Shown here one piece after another: positions 1-11,496 of a stretch of 64,000 nt of DNA. Source of the stretch: Amycolatopsis palatopharyngis (lineage in GTDB: Bacteria > Actinomycetota > Actinomycetes > Mycobacteriales > Pseudonocardiaceae); the NCBI RefSeq assembly GCF_003385185.1, contig NZ_PQHZ01000003.1, positions 124,001 to 188,000 of the forward strand, in the 5' to 3' direction. Position 1 is the stretch's first letter. Every line of letters starts with the position of its first letter. The notes below the pieces were generated by a model. That model saw only the letters and a program-made list of their open reading frames with translations. It was not told the DNA's origin and searched no databases. A program made the translations under genes and the position numbers.

Positions 1-1619
<1,619 letters not shown>

Positions 1620-1623
<4 letters not shown>

Positions 1624-2435
1624 GATGTGGCCTCCTCTCGGGCGAAGGCGGTGCGTACGCTGCCCAGCCCCTCGATCCGGGCTTCCAGAACGTCGCCGGG
1701 GCCGACCTCGACCATGGGGCCGAGGGCTCCGGTCAGCACGGTGTCGCCCGCGCTCAGCGGCCGCCCGACCCGCACGAGGGTGTCGGCGAGCCACAGCGCC
1801 GCGTTCAGTGGGTGACCGAGGCAGGCCGCTCCCGCGCCCGTCGCCACCTGGTCCCCTCGCCGGTGCAGCGCCATGCCTGCCAGCCGCAGGTCACCTGCCC
1901 GGTGCAGCGGAGTCGGGGTGGAGCCGAGTACGTAGAGACCGCAGGAGGCGTTGTCGGCGACCGTGTCGACGAGGCTGATGTCCCAGCCGCGGATTCGGCT
2001 GGCCACGATCTCGATGGCGGGCAGCACGAAGGCAACGGCCCGCAGCAGGTCCGCCACGGTATGCCGCTCGTGGGTCAGGTCGTCCTGCAGCACGAGGGCC
2101 ACCTCGGCTTCCGCCTTGGGCTGCAGCACGGCACCGAACGGGACCTCGGCCCCGTCCGGCACGGCCATGTCGGCGAACAGCATCCCGAAGTCGGGGGTGT
2201 CCACGCCGAGCTGGCGCTGCACGGCCTGTGAGGTCAGCCCGATCTTGCGGCCCACGAGCCTGTGTCCCTCGGCCTGCCTGCGTGCGGTGAGCCGCTCCTG
2301 CACCGCGTATGCGGTGTCCACATCGGACACGATATCGCGCACGGGGTCCACCGGCTGGTACTCACGGTGGGCCCGTTCCAGTCGGCTCACCGCCTCGGAG
2401 ACGGCATCGTCCGCGTGATGGGTCCCGGTCGTCAC
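1620..2435 (-). CDS. nbaH: 2-oxopent-4-enoate hydratase
   Basis: 271-residue paralogue of the downstream gene, with the same FAH-like fold: [20 protein letters not shown], the metal-site EAEVALVL and [18 protein letters not shown]. It should hydrate 2-oxopent-4-enoate to 4-hydroxy-2-oxovalerate, the aldolase substrate. The aldolase and acylating aldehyde dehydrogenase genes are not visible and may lie to the left. I chose the GTG at 2435 because it overlaps the ALDH stop as GTGA, matching every other junction in the operon. A start 12 bases further upstream (ATG at 2447) is possible. Confidence 0.83.
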
Positions 2436-3910
2436 AGTTTCACACACACATTCACTGGTTCGGAGAAGAAGTCGAGAGAGTGCTCGCCGCCCTCGCGGCC
2501 GATACCGGAGGCCTTCACGCCGCCGAAGGGAGTGCGCAGGTCACGCAGGTTCCAGCAGTTGACCCAGACGATCCCGGCCTCCAGTTGAGGGGCGACGCGG
2601 TGTGCCCGGGACAGTGAGGACGTCCAGACTGTGGCGGCGAGACCGTACTTACTGTCGTTCGCCAGCCGCACGGCCTCGACCTCGTCGTCGAAGGGAGCCA
2701 CGTGGCATACCGGGCCGAAGATCTCCTCGCGGACCGCGCGGGCATCGGGCGCGAGCCCGGTGAGCACGGTCGGCTCGACGAAGAATCCCCTGTCACGCTC
2801 GTCGCCGAAGCGTGGTGCCGCACCGCCGGCATGCGTTTTGGCGCCCTCGCGCTCGGCGAGCCGGTAGTAGTCGAGAACCTTGTCCCGGTGTTCGGCGGAG
2901 ACCAGCGGGCCCATGTCGGTGCCGTCCTGCTCCGGACGCCCCACCCGTAGTGCCCGGGCGCGCTCGGCGAGCGCGGCGACGAAGTCGTCGAAGATGGCGC
3001 GCTCCACGTAGACCCGTTCGGTACACAGGCAGACCTGACCGGCGTTGGTGAACGCCGAACGGACCGTGCCGTCCACGGCCGCGTCGAAGTCGGCGTCGGC
3101 GAAGACGAGGGCGGGGTTCTTCCCGCCGAGTTCGAACGACACCGGAGCGAGTCGCTCGGCGACCGAGCGCATGATGGCGGTTCCGGTGGCGGACTCGCCG
3201 GTGAACGCGACCGCGTCGACGCCGGGATGGCCGGTGAGCATGGCCCCGGCGCTGCCCTCGCCGAAACCGTGCACGAGGTTGAACACTCCCGGCGGTACGC
3301 CGACCGTGTCCATCACCTCGGCGAGCAAGGTGGCCGTGGACGGGGTGAGCTCCGAGGGCTTGGCCACCACGGCGTTGCCCGCGGCGAGCGCGGGAGCGAC
3401 CTTCCAGGTCAGCAGTAGCAGCGGCAGGTTCCACGGAGCGACTACGGCCACCACGCCCAGCGGGCGGCGGACGGTGTAGTTGAGTGCTCCCGCACCGTCC
3501 GGTGTCGGGGAGGTGAAGCTGCGCTCGGGTCGCCCCCACACCAGATCCGCGTAGGCGCGGAAATTGGCCGCCGCACGAGGAATGTCCACCGTGCTGGCCA
3601 GTGACACCGGCTTGCCGGTATCGGCGACCTCCGCGGCGACGAACTCGTCGAACCGGTCCTCGATGCCATCGGCGATCCGGCGGAGGAGGGCACCACGCTC
3701 CTCAGCCGTGCTGCGGCCCCAGTCGCCGGTGACAGCATCCCTGGCGGCCCGGACCGCGCGGTCGACCGTACCGGCGCCCGCCTCGGGAACCGCCCCGACG
3801 ACGGTGCCGTCGACCGGGTTCACCAGCGGAAATGTCGTGCCTTCCCGATCGAACCGGCCACCGATGTAGTGTGCCGGCCCGCTCCGTGGCGCGGCCTCGG
3901 CTTCCCGCAC
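2432..3910 (-). CDS. nbaE: 2-aminomuconate 6-semialdehyde dehydrogenase (ALDH)
   Basis: 492-residue NAD-dependent aldehyde dehydrogenase. Visible are the Rossmann-region [15 protein letters not shown], the glutamate motif [12 protein letters not shown], and the cysteine motif [14 protein letters not shown] with the catalytic Cys. The C-terminus [20 protein letters not shown] is typical of the 2-hydroxymuconic/2-aminomuconic semialdehyde dehydrogenase branch. It is the first gene of the operon and oxidises the ring-cleavage product after decarboxylation. The GTG start at 3910 is preceded at good spacing by AAGGAGG, which argues against the ATG 54 bases upstream. The ACMS decarboxylase gene expected in this pathway is not in view. 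Confidence 0.88.
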   Translation of the reverse strand: MREAEAAPRSGPAHYIGGRFDREGTTFPLVNPVDGTVVGAVPEAGAGTVDRAVRAARDAVTGDWGRSTAEERGALLRRIADGIEDRFDEFVAAEVADTGKPVSLASTVDIPRAAANFRAYADLVWGRPERSFTSPTPDGAGALNYTVRRPLGVVAVVAPWNLPLLLLTWKVAPALAAGNAVVAKPSELTPSTATLLAEVMDTVGVPPGVFNLVHGFGEGSAGAMLTGHPGVDAVAFTGESATGTAIMRSVAERLAPVSFELGGKNPALVFADADFDAAVDGTVRSAFTNAGQVCLCTERVYVERAIFDDFVAALAERARALRVGRPEQDGTDMGPLVSAEHRDKVLDYYRLAEREGAKTHAGGAAPRFGDERDRGFFVEPTVLTGLAPDARAVREEIFGPVCHVAPFDDEVEAVRLANDSKYGLAATVWTSSLSRAHRVAPQLEAGIVWVNCWNLRDLRTPFGGVKASGIGREGGEHSLDFFSEPVNVCVKL

Positions 3911-4228
3911 GCCCACCACCTCCTTCTCAACGCTCGTGCTGACGATCCTGACGGCGAAGGGCATGTCTGGGAAATACTTTCCTCGCCTGCGGACATGCCC
4001 ATATGGCTATATCTCAAGATGGAGAGGGCCGACTGCGCTTGATGCGAGGAGAACCGGAAGCGCACGAGGTGTTTCTCGATGGGCGACAGTTACTTATGTT
4101 GCTGCATTCGTGCCACTCTCGGTAACGATAAGATAACAGGCAGAACCGTGAATCCGGGTGATCGTTGGGATCGGCAGGGCTGTGATCGACGTCATGGCCT
4201 GATGGATAAAATCGACCGAAGGAATGAT
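3911..4228. promoter_or_regulatory. Divergent promoter region between the nba operon and the lipase gene
   Basis: 318 bases without a gene, visibly more AT-rich than the flanking coding DNA. It holds a short inverted repeat GGAAA-TAC-TTTCC at 3970-3982, 60 bases upstream of the nbaE start, and an 8-base palindrome CCATATGG at 3999-4006. Either could be an operator for the meta-cleavage operon, but no regulator gene is adjacent, so the assignment is only positional. Confidence 0.35.
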
Positions 4229-4894
4229 ATGCGCAGAGTTCGCACCACTGTAGTTGGCGTACTGGCTGCCATCTTTTCGTTGACAGCAGCTGTGGTCCCA
4301 GCCGCCGCTGCCCAGCACAATCCTGTGATTTTCGTGCACGGATGGATGGGAAGCAGTTCGAACTGGGATGCGATGATCGCGGATTTCAAGGCCGACGGAT
4401 ACTCCGACAGCGAACTATACGCTTGGGATTACGACACGGCGCAGTCGAACAAGAACACGGCTGATGAGTTCATCGCCGTCGTGAACGACATGCTCGCCCG
4501 GACCGGGGCCAGCGCCGTCGACGTCGTCTCACACTCGATGGGCGGGCTGAACACCCGCTGGTACCTCAAGTTCAACAACGGCACGGCCAAGGTCGACGAC
4601 TGGGTGTCCCTGGGTGGTCCTAACCATGGCACCACTTCGGCGGACGCCTGCTACACCACCTCCTGTTACGAGATGCGAATTGGATCCGATTTCCTGAGCG
4701 ATCTCAACGCGGGCGACGAATCGCCGAGCGGTACTGTTTACGGGACCTGGTGGTCACCCTGTGATGAGACCATCAACCCCGACGAAAGTGTCGTTGTCGA
4801 TGGCGCCAAGAACACCAAGACGGCCTGCATTTCTCATACGGGACTGCTTAGTGATGAAACTGTCTCTCGGCAGGTGCGCGACTTCGTGGCGTAA
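4229..4894 (+). CDS. Secreted triacylglycerol lipase/esterase (lipase class 2)
   Basis: 221 residues. The N-terminus MRRVRTTVVGVLAAIFSLTA followed by AVVPAAAA is a standard Sec signal peptide, so the enzyme is exported. The mature part is a small alpha/beta-hydrolase: oxyanion motif VHGWMGSS, nucleophile elbow SHSMGG, an acidic residue in the PDESVVVDG stretch and a C-terminal His in CISHTG. This matches the class 2 lipases (Bacillus LipA, Streptomyces EstA). Four Cys residues in the last 80 positions could form disulfides outside the cell. ATG 4229 was chosen for its GAAGGA ribosome site and because it places the signal peptide at the N-terminus; upstream in-frame ATGs would bury it. Confidence 0.85.
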   Translation: MRRVRTTVVGVLAAIFSLTAAVVPAAAAQHNPVIFVHGWMGSSSNWDAMIADFKADGYSDSELYAWDYDTAQSNKNTADEFIAVVNDMLARTGASAVDVVSHSMGGLNTRWYLKFNNGTAKVDDWVSLGGPNHGTTSADACYTTSCYEMRIGSDFLSDLNAGDESPSGTVYGTWWSPCDETINPDESVVVDGAKNTKTACISHTGLLSDETVSRQVRDFVA

Positions 4895-4972
4895 CGGTGG
4901 AACGATCCAGTTGATATCTTCCGGGATCATTCTTCGGTAGTTCCTGTTTCGGGTTTGGTCGTCGATAAAGCG

Positions 4973-5029
4973 CGAGGAGCGCGTGGGTCACGGGTGTCTT
5001 GAAAATGCCCTGACGTCACGCGCTCCTCG
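4973..5029. terminator. Large stem-loop between lipase and next gene
   Basis: Perfect 13-base arms (CGAGGAGCGCGTG at 4973-4985 and its complement at 5017-5029) enclose a 31-base loop that contains further complementary pieces (GTCA/TGAC, GGG/CCC). The right arm is followed by GTTTCGT rather than a clean T-run. It sits 80 bases after the lipase stop and is probably its transcription terminator. Confidence 0.5.
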
Positions 5030-5160
5030 GTTTCGTCGAATCCAGAAATGGCCTAGGTGAGAGAAACCGGCGCTGAGCCGGCGGTGAGCGAGATATGCTG
5101 GTTCTCCACTGGGGGCTCGCCGGACGGGCCTGAGCTTGACCTCCGCCCGAGAGGAGAGCG

Positions 5161-6240
5161 ATGAGTTATTCCGTTCCCGGTCCAGGGCACGAAGGCGGCT
5201 TCTTTCGCAGGAAACGGGAGCAGACCGAATCAGTGGTCGCACAGGCCCGTCAGTCCGCCGACCAGCTCTCGGCCGGAACGCGTCCGCCGGACAGGGAGGC
5301 GGTCAGCCATCGTCCGGCACGGGAGGAGGAGCGCCGGACCTTCCGCGAACCGCCTGTGCTGGATCGCCTGCTCGAGCACGAGGGGATCCGGTCGGCCGCG
5401 CACGCTGCTGGCGATCTCCGGCTCGCCGACCGTGCGCTCGTGGACGTCGTCGGCGATCTTGACGAGCTGCTCGACAGCGCGGCCACCCACCTGCGCGGGA
5501 CCGGGCGTGGCAGGTCGCGGCAGCACGTGCAGGAAGCACTGCCACATCTCGTGGCGATGTCCGGGGTGGCCGCGCTGCCGCTCGCGGACGTGGCCGAGTT
5601 CCTCGGCCTGCCCCGTGAACAGGTCGACGAGGTGTTGCGGACGCTGGCACGAAACGGGGGTATCAGTCCAGCGGAACGGCACCAGGCGCTGCGAAATGTG
5701 GAGTGGCTGCGCGAGCAGTTGCGGCAGGTGGAGGTCACCAAGAACCACTCGCTGCTGGAGCGGGTGCTCGAATTCGTCTCGAAGTTCGTGTTGTTGTGGG
5801 TGGTCACGATCGCCTCGGCGGCGTCTGGTGCGTTCGCCGTCGAGGAGCCGGTGGTCAAGGAAGTCATCAAGACCGCCGTTGTGGGACTGGTCGCCGCGGC
5901 ACTGCAACTCGCGGCCAACCACGCACTCGGCGAGCGCGCTAAACGTGACCGGGCGACTGTGGCCGGCAACGCTCACGCCGCACTGCTGGCGGACCTGCCC
6001 CAGGCGCACGCCTTATGGGACGCCCCTGCCTACGACGGTGAGCACGTTGTCCTCCGAACCAGGATCGGGATCCGCTGCTGCGTCGCCCGAGTCGCGTCGA
6101 TCCCGCTGGACTGGCCGGACAAGCGGCGATACTGGGACCTTCTGGACGCGGTCAACGCCGCACTGAACGAGGAATCGCCCGCAGACCTGGCGCGGTTGCT
6201 GCGCACCCTCGCCGCGCTGCGCCCGCCCGCGCCACGCTGA
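5161..6240 (+). CDS. Unknown protein with two predicted membrane segments
   Basis: 359 residues, not recognised. The first 100 are polar and charge-rich (MSYSVPGPGHEGGFFRRKRE). The middle (about 180-200) is acidic/helical with LERVLEFVSKF, leading into two hydrophobic helices around 205-225 (VLLWVVTIASAASGAFAV) and 240-255 (AVVGLVAAALQLAANHAL). The C-terminal about 100 residues look globular. A GAGAGGAGAG ribosome site precedes the ATG. It stands alone between a likely terminator and an independent dehydrogenase. I would call it a membrane-anchored protein of unknown role. Confidence 0.7.
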   Translation: MSYSVPGPGHEGGFFRRKREQTESVVAQARQSADQLSAGTRPPDREAVSHRPAREEERRTFREPPVLDRLLEHEGIRSAAHAAGDLRLADRALVDVVGDLDELLDSAATHLRGTGRGRSRQHVQEALPHLVAMSGVAALPLADVAEFLGLPREQVDEVLRTLARNGGISPAERHQALRNVEWLREQLRQVEVTKNHSLLERVLEFVSKFVLLWVVTIASAASGAFAVEEPVVKEVIKTAVVGLVAAALQLAANHALGERAKRDRATVAGNAHAALLADLPQAHALWDAPAYDGEHVVLRTRIGIRCCVARVASIPLDWPDKRRYWDLLDAVNAALNEESPADLARLLRTLAALRPPAPR

Positions 6241-6364
6241 ACCTGAAATCGCAGGTGTGGCAGGCCCGATCGGGGCGATCAGACGAAGCAGCAGTGTTCA
6301 TGCATGTTTACTCCCACTCCGGGGTAGCCGGATCAGAACAATTCCGACATCTGAGGAGTGTGCG

Positions 6365-7492
6365 ATGCGAGCGGTGGTGTACCAGGGGCCCAACGACATC
6401 CAGGTGCAGCAGGTCGAGGACCCGCGGCTGGAAGATCCTACGGACGTCATCGTGCGGATCACGACGACCGCCATCTGCGGTTCTGATCTGCACATGTACG
6501 AAGGGCGCACCGTTGCCGAGCCGGGCATCGTCTTCGGCCACGAGAACATGGGTGTCGTCGAGGAGGTGGGCTCAGGTGTGGCGAGCGTGCGTAAGGGCGA
6601 CCGCGTCTGCCTGCCGTTCAACATCGCGTGCGGCTTCTGCCGAAACTGCCTCGCCGGCAATACGGGTTTCTGCCTGACCGTCAACCCCGGCTTCGCCGGT
6701 GGTGCATACGGTTACGTCGGCATGGGCCCGTACAAGGGGGGACAGGCCGAGTTCCTGCGTGTTCCCTTCGCGGACTTCAACTGTCTCCAGCTGCCCCGCG
6801 GCGAGGAGCACGAGGACGACTTCGCGATGCTCGCCGACATCTTCCCGACCGGGTACCACGCGACGGAGCTCGCGCACGTGTCACCGGGGGAGACCGTGGC
6901 TGTCTATGGAGCCGGACCGGTCGGCCTGATGGCCGCGTACTCGGCCATGCTGCGCGGCGCGTCCGAGGTGTTCGTGGTGGACAAGGTGGCCGACCGGCTG
7001 CGCCTCGCCGAGGAGATCGGTGCGATCCCGATCGACTTCAGCAAGAGCAGCGCGCCCGAGCAGATCCAGGAGCGCACCGACGGCGGTACCGACAAGGGCA
7101 TCGACGCTGTCGGTTATCAGGCCACTGTTTCCGGTGGCGAGGAGCAACCCGCCGTGGTGCTCAACGATCTGATCGAGACCGTGCGACCCACCGGCACCCT
7201 GGGCGTGGTCGGGCTCTACCTGCCGAACGATCCCGGCGCGCCGAGCGAGGACGCCCAGCAGGGCAAGCTGCTGATCAACATCGGCCGCTACTTCGAGAAG
7301 GGCCTGCGGATGGGCAGCGGCCAGGCCAACGTCAAGTCCTACAACCGGCACCTGCGTGACCTCATCATCGCCGGAAGGGCGGAGCCGAGTTTCGTGGTGT
7401 CCCAACGCAAGCCGCTGGATGAGGCCGCCGACGCCTACGCCCGCTTCGACCGGCGCGAGGAGGGCTACTCCAAGGTGGTTCTCACGCCGTGA
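6365..7492 (+). CDS. Zinc-dependent alcohol dehydrogenase, glutathione-independent formaldehyde dehydrogenase type
   Basis: 375 residues of the medium-chain dehydrogenase family. The catalytic zinc site is visible as ICGSDLH (Cys38) and FGHENMG (His59-Glu60). The structural-zinc region is CGFCRNCLAGNTGFC and the nucleotide-binding turn VYGAGPVGLMAA. The long insertion (about 120-160) and the tail YARFDRREEGYSKVVL resemble the Pseudomonas putida PFDH group, which tightly binds NAD and can dismutate aldehydes. The upstream ORF extension to 6257 lacks a ribosome site, whereas GAGGAG precedes the chosen ATG. The true substrate is not evident from the neighbours. Confidence 0.85.
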   Translation: MRAVVYQGPNDIQVQQVEDPRLEDPTDVIVRITTTAICGSDLHMYEGRTVAEPGIVFGHENMGVVEEVGSGVASVRKGDRVCLPFNIACGFCRNCLAGNTGFCLTVNPGFAGGAYGYVGMGPYKGGQAEFLRVPFADFNCLQLPRGEEHEDDFAMLADIFPTGYHATELAHVSPGETVAVYGAGPVGLMAAYSAMLRGASEVFVVDKVADRLRLAEEIGAIPIDFSKSSAPEQIQERTDGGTDKGIDAVGYQATVSGGEEQPAVVLNDLIETVRPTGTLGVVGLYLPNDPGAPSEDAQQGKLLINIGRYFEKGLRMGSGQANVKSYNRHLRDLIIAGRAEPSFVVSQRKPLDEAADAYARFDRREEGYSKVVLTP

Positions 7493-7517
7493 TCGATCAC
7501 CAGGGCCAGCTGTCCAG

Positions 7518-8315
7518 TCATCCGCGGGCGACGATGTGACGCGCGGATGGCCGGTGATGCCATTCGCCGGCCGGAGACTCGCGGAGGAACTCCGCGCGCA
7601 GCCGGCTGACGAACGCGTCCCCGCGTTGGTCGGCCAGTGGGCGCAGCGGCCCGGAGCGCGTGTGGGCGTCGAAAAAGGTCGCCGCGTCCGGGTGTGACAT
7701 CGGGAAGGACAGCTGCTCGTCCCGTTCGATCACGGTTCCCAGCGCGGCCAGGGACGGTACGAGCCGGTCCTCCCAGGAGCTGTCGCCGGAGGAGGGTTCG
7801 TGGCGCCGGACGACCTCCGACAAGCGCGCGAACGGTCCGTCGGCCTCGATGGACCGGGGCCAGAAGAGCACGGACAGCCGTCCGGTCGGACGCAGGTTCC
7901 GCGCCCACGCCTGGATGGCCATATCGGGTTCGGGAAGTTGCTGGAGACCGAACACCGACACCACGGCGGCGCTCCTGCCCAACCCGTGGGCCGCCGGTGT
8001 CGACGCGTCGCCCTCGACGACACTCACCCTCGGGTACCGAGTGGCTCGCTCCCGAGCCCGGCGGACCATACCTCGGGACAGGTCGATACCGATGATCTCG
8101 CGGTCGGGTAGGTGCTCACTCAGTGCGTCCAACTCGGGCAACGTGCCACAGCACGGCACCAGGACCGGGCCGTCGGGCAGGGGGCGCGCGGTGATCGCCC
8201 GGACCGCCGCGTCAACCCAGGGAGCGAAACGTGGGACGTAGTAGGCCTCGTAGCCCTTGGCCGCTTCGTCCCAGCCCTGTGCCAGTCGCGCGAGCCGCTC
8301 GCTGTGGCCGGTCAC
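7518..8315 (-). CDS. Class I SAM-dependent methyltransferase
   Basis: 265 residues. SAM-binding motif I is VLVPCCGTLPELDAL and the acidic motif II end is IIGIDLSRGMVRRARERA, followed by GDAST at the next strand. The start is a GTG overlapping the sigma-factor stop (GTGA), so the gene is third in an operon with a DGPF protein and an ECF42-type sigma factor. The methyl acceptor cannot be read from the sequence. A stand-alone Rossmann-fold small-molecule methyltransferase is the best description. Confidence 0.8.
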   Translation of the reverse strand: MTGHSERLARLAQGWDEAAKGYEAYYVPRFAPWVDAAVRAITARPLPDGPVLVPCCGTLPELDALSEHLPDREIIGIDLSRGMVRRARERATRYPRVSVVEGDASTPAAHGLGRSAAVVSVFGLQQLPEPDMAIQAWARNLRPTGRLSVLFWPRSIEADGPFARLSEVVRRHEPSSGDSSWEDRLVPSLAALGTVIERDEQLSFPMSHPDAATFFDAHTRSGPLRPLADQRGDAFVSRLRAEFLRESPAGEWHHRPSARHIVARG

Positions 8316-9592
8316 AGCGCGGCCGCCAGCTTTCGTCGCAGGAGTGCGCGTTCAGGTTCGGTGCCGGCCAGTTCGATCGCCTGGCGATAGGCCGAGGCGG
8401 CCTCGCCGTCCCGGCCGAGCCGGTGCAACAGATCGGCGCGGGCCACGGCGAAGGGGTAGTAACCGCGCAGCAGTGGTTCGTCGGCCAGTTCGTCGAGCAG
8501 CGCGAGGCCAGCCAGCGGTCCATCGCGCATAGCGATGGCCGCCGCCCGGTTCAGCGCGACCACCGGGGACGGCGCGAGTGTGAGCAGCACGTCGTAGAGT
8601 GCCACGATCTGCGGCCAGTCGGTGGTCGCGAGATCCGCGGCCTCGTCATGCAGGGCGGCGATGGCGGCCTGCACTCCGTACTCGCAAGGTGGACCTCCGG
8701 TCAGCGCGACGGACACCAGGCCACAACCCTCCTCGATCATCGGGCGGTCCCAGCGGCCGCGGTCTTGTTCGTCGAGCAGGACCAGCTCACCATCCGGTCC
8801 GGTGCGGGCGTCGCGCCGGGCGTGGATGAGCAGCAGCAGCCCGAGCAATCCGGCGACACCGCGCTCCGCCGGCAGCAGACGGCGCAGGATCCGAGCCAGC
8901 CGGATGGCCTCCTCGGCCAGGTCGAGCCGCTGTAGGTGCGGACCTGAGCTGGCCACGTAACCCTCGTTGAAGATCGAGTAGACCACCTGGAGGACTCCGG
9001 GCAACCGCTCCGGCAACTCGTCCGCGCCGGGCACCCGGAACGGGATCCTGGCCTCGCGGATCTTCCTCTTGGCCCGCGTGATCCGCTTGGCCATCGTCGC
9101 GGGCGGAACGAGGAAGGCCCGAGCCACCTCGGGCGTGCTCAACCCGGCCAAGTAGCGCAGGGTCAGTGCTCCGCGGTCCTCGTCCGCGAGCGCGGGGTGG
9201 GCGCAGGTGAAGAACAACTGCAGCCGCTCGTCCGGCAGATCGCCGCCCGCATCCGCGGCCGGCACCGCGCCCTCCCGGTCAGCCTCGACCTGCAGGATGG
9301 CCAGGCGCGCGGCGTAGACCTGGTCTCGGCGCAGCCGGTCGACGGCTTTGCGCCGTGCGGTGGTCATCAGCCACGCGCCCGGCTGAGGTGGTACGCCGTG
9401 GACGGGCCAATGCGACAGCGCAGCCTCGATCGCCTCCGACGTCACCTCCTCGGCGAGGTCGAGATCGCCGAAGCGTCGGACGAGGGCCGCCAGCAACCGG
9501 CCGCGTTCCTCGCGGAACACCTCCTCGACCGACGCCACCGGTGTCGCGGCCGGTACACCGGCGCCGGCGGTCCCCTCGCCCGGCACGCTCAA
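8312..9592 (-). CDS. ECF42-type RNA polymerase sigma factor with long C-terminal extension
   Basis: 426 residues. The N-terminal sigma-2 region (RRFGDLDLAEEVTSEAIEAA then GAWLMTTARRKAVDRLRRDQ) and sigma-4 region (LTLRYLAGLSTPEVARAFLV, MAKRITRAKRKI) are followed by about 220 residues of helical extension with DWPQIVALYDVLLTLAPSPV, diagnostic of the ECF42/DUF6596 group. These sigmas have no anti-sigma gene but sit beside DGPF/YCII proteins, as here. The TTG at 9592 overlaps the DGPF stop (TTGA); a GTG at 9586 is an alternative start. It probably activates its own operon. Confidence 0.9.
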   Translation of the reverse strand: MSVPGEGTAGAGVPAATPVASVEEVFREERGRLLAALVRRFGDLDLAEEVTSEAIEAALSHWPVHGVPPQPGAWLMTTARRKAVDRLRRDQVYAARLAILQVEADREGAVPAADAGGDLPDERLQLFFTCAHPALADEDRGALTLRYLAGLSTPEVARAFLVPPATMAKRITRAKRKIREARIPFRVPGADELPERLPGVLQVVYSIFNEGYVASSGPHLQRLDLAEEAIRLARILRRLLPAERGVAGLLGLLLLIHARRDARTGPDGELVLLDEQDRGRWDRPMIEEGCGLVSVALTGGPPCEYGVQAAIAALHDEAADLATTDWPQIVALYDVLLTLAPSPVVALNRAAAIAMRDGPLAGLALLDELADEPLLRGYYPFAVARADLLHRLGRDGEAASAYRQAIELAGTEPERALLRRKLAAAL

Positions 9593-9936
9593 GCCCCGAA
9601 GTCGGCGATCGGCCGGACGACGATGGAGCCGCCACGTGCGCCCGGGCAGCGAGCGGCCCAGTCGAGCGCCTCGTCGAGGTCCGGCACATCGATCACGTAG
9701 AAGCCACCGAGAACCTCGCGAGTCTCGGCGAACGGCCCGTCGGTCACGGTCCGCTTGCCGTCCTGGCCGACCCGCACGGCCGTCGCGGTGACCAGATCTG
9801 CCAGCGACTCCCCGGAGACATGGATCCCTGCCTCCCGCACTTCCTTGTCGTAGGCCATCCAGTCCTCGACACCGCAGCCGGCCGCGCCACCGTTCTCGTC
9901 GACGTCATCGGCCATGATCAGCAACATGTACTTCAT
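9589..9936 (-). CDS. YCII/DGPF-domain protein
   Basis: 115 residues starting MKYMLLIMADD, with the signature TDGPFAETREVLGGFYVIDV and the tail PGARGGSIVVRPI. These ferredoxin-like-fold proteins are standard partners of ECF42 sigma factors and may act in the signalling or effector output; the biochemical role is unproven. A good AGGAGCCC ribosome site precedes the ATG, and the stop overlaps the sigma-factor start. An upstream extension in the same frame to 10020 has no ribosome site and looks unlike the family. Confidence 0.88.
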   Translation of the reverse strand: MKYMLLIMADDVDENGGAAGCGVEDWMAYDKEVREAGIHVSGESLADLVTATAVRVGQDGKRTVTDGPFAETREVLGGFYVIDVPDLDEALDWAARCPGARGGSIVVRPIADFGA

Positions 9937-9964
9937 GGTGGGCTCCTGTTGTCTCATTGTCGCT

Positions 9965-9989
9965 GTGCGGCAGGTCCGCCGCACGACAT
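9965..9989 (-). promoter_or_regulatory. Candidate promoter/hairpin upstream of the DGPF-sigma operon
   Basis: A perfect 7-base inverted repeat (GTGCGGC at 9965-9971, GCCGCAC at 9978-9984, 6-base loop) overlaps TGTCGT read on the minus strand (9983-9988). TGTCG-type -35 elements are what I recall for ECF42 self-regulated promoters. I cannot place a convincing -10, so this is a weak call. Confidence 0.3.
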
Positions 9990-10105
9990 AACTACGAACG
10001 GGAGGCAGCCGAATGGACATGCGCCCGAGAATTTCTTCCGCGGCCTGGTGGCGGCGATTCCGGCGTGACCTCGGTAGGCGCCCGGCCGGTGACCGTGCCC
10101 GTCCC

Positions 10106-11266
10106 TCAGATCGCGTAGCTCCAGCCGGTCAGTGCATAGGCGCTGTACCAGGATCCGAGCGCGATCGCGGCCGCGACACCGGCGATCATCGTCGAGCGTC
10201 TGCGTCCGGCGAGTTCGAGCGCGATCGGTATGAGCAGGACGAACATCGCGGGTAGCAGGAACCGGGGCTTGGCGAACGGCAGACCCGCCGTTCCGGCGAC
10301 CAGCAGGACTACACCTGCTCCGTAGACGATCAGCGGCCAGGGAAGTCGCAGCCGGACGGCGGCCACGGCCAAGCCCACGGCGCCGAACAGGACAAGCACC
10401 GAGCCGACGTCCATAACGGACTCACCCGTCGCCAGGGTGCGTGTCACGAATTCCGCGGTTTCCCGGCCCCAGTCCCAGCGGGTGTTCCAGCCACGCGCCT
10501 CGATGTCCTGCCAGCCGGTGACGCTGGCCGTTCGCTGCGCGACGTAGGCCCAGAATCCCAGTAGACCGAGCGGGGCGAGTGCGGCTCCCGCCAGTGCCCT
10601 GCCGCGGTCCTGTCCACGCCACGCGGCGACGAGCGCTGCCAGTACGACCGCGACGATCAGCACGGTGGCGGTCGACCGGACCAGACCCGCGAGCAGACAC
10701 AGGCCGCCTGCGGGCAGCCATTGGCGTTCGAGCAAGAACACCAGGCACCACACAGCACAGGCCGCGAACAGCGCCTCGGTGTAGGCCATGGACAGGGTGA
10801 TCGCCAACGGCGCACCGGCCCACAGCGCCACCAACAGCAGTCCTACCCGCGGCCGTGGATCGATCTGCCGCGCAAGGCGGACGAGCCCGCAGGCGGCGAC
10901 CACTCCGGCCCCGGTACTGACGAGCAGTGCGGCGAACTCCAGACCGACACCCGGCAGGGTGCCTACGCCCGCGACGATGGCCGGATACAGCGGGAAGAAC
11001 GCGAGCGTCGCGGCGGGGAACACCCGCCCTTCCGCATCCAGCACCGGCTCCGGGAACCGGTCGTAGCCGTACTGCGCCAGCTGGAGGTACCACTGGCCGT
11101 CCCACGCGGTCAGCCGTTCGAGGAGGTCTCGGTCGTGCCAGGCTGCCGCCATTGCGAGTACTGCCACACCGACGAGTCGCACCAGCAGGTAGAGCGCGAT
11201 CGCCCGCGTGTAGTCGCTGCCGAGTACCGCACGTAACCGTGTCGGTTCGGCCGTACTGACGGTCAC
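10106..11266 (-). CDS. PIG-V-type GT-C mannosyltransferase, polytopic membrane protein
   Basis: 386 residues with about nine to ten hydrophobic helices. After the first helix (ALYLLVRLVGVAVLAMAAAW) comes the conserved loop TAWDGQWYLQLAQYGYD, and later AFFPLYPAIV. Both are typical of PIG-V/GT76-like polyprenyl-phosphate-mannose transferases that act on the outer face of the membrane. It probably adds mannose to a lipid or protein glycan. GTG 11266 was chosen because it places the first helix near the N-terminus. The open frame continues far upstream but with low-complexity, non-membrane residues, so a start up to about 100 bases earlier cannot be excluded. It is monocistronic. Confidence 0.75.
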   Translation of the reverse strand: MTVSTAEPTRLRAVLGSDYTRAIALYLLVRLVGVAVLAMAAAWHDRDLLERLTAWDGQWYLQLAQYGYDRFPEPVLDAEGRVFPAATLAFFPLYPAIVAGVGTLPGVGLEFAALLVSTGAGVVAACGLVRLARQIDPRPRVGLLLVALWAGAPLAITLSMAYTEALFAACAVWCLVFLLERQWLPAGGLCLLAGLVRSTATVLIVAVVLAALVAAWRGQDRGRALAGAALAPLGLLGFWAYVAQRTASVTGWQDIEARGWNTRWDWGRETAEFVTRTLATGESVMDVGSVLVLFGAVGLAVAAVRLRLPWPLIVYGAGVVLLVAGTAGLPFAKPRFLLPAMFVLLIPIALELAGRRRSTMIAGVAAAIALGSWYSAYALTGWSYAI

Positions 11267-11496
11267 CGGCAGCTGGTATCCAGGAGGACGGCGGGGATGG
11301 CCGTCAAACCGGCACCGGTCGTCGCCGTCGGCAGCGTCGTTGTCGCTCGTTGCATTGCCTTCTCCCCGTTCATCGCCGTCCGAGACGCGCCCGCACGACA
11401 CTCGTGGGCTGCGATGCTCGCGTCCGAAGTTATCACCAGTAGTCACCTGGACGGTGGACACGGCAGGAGTGTGGCCAGGGCGACGGGCCGCGGCCC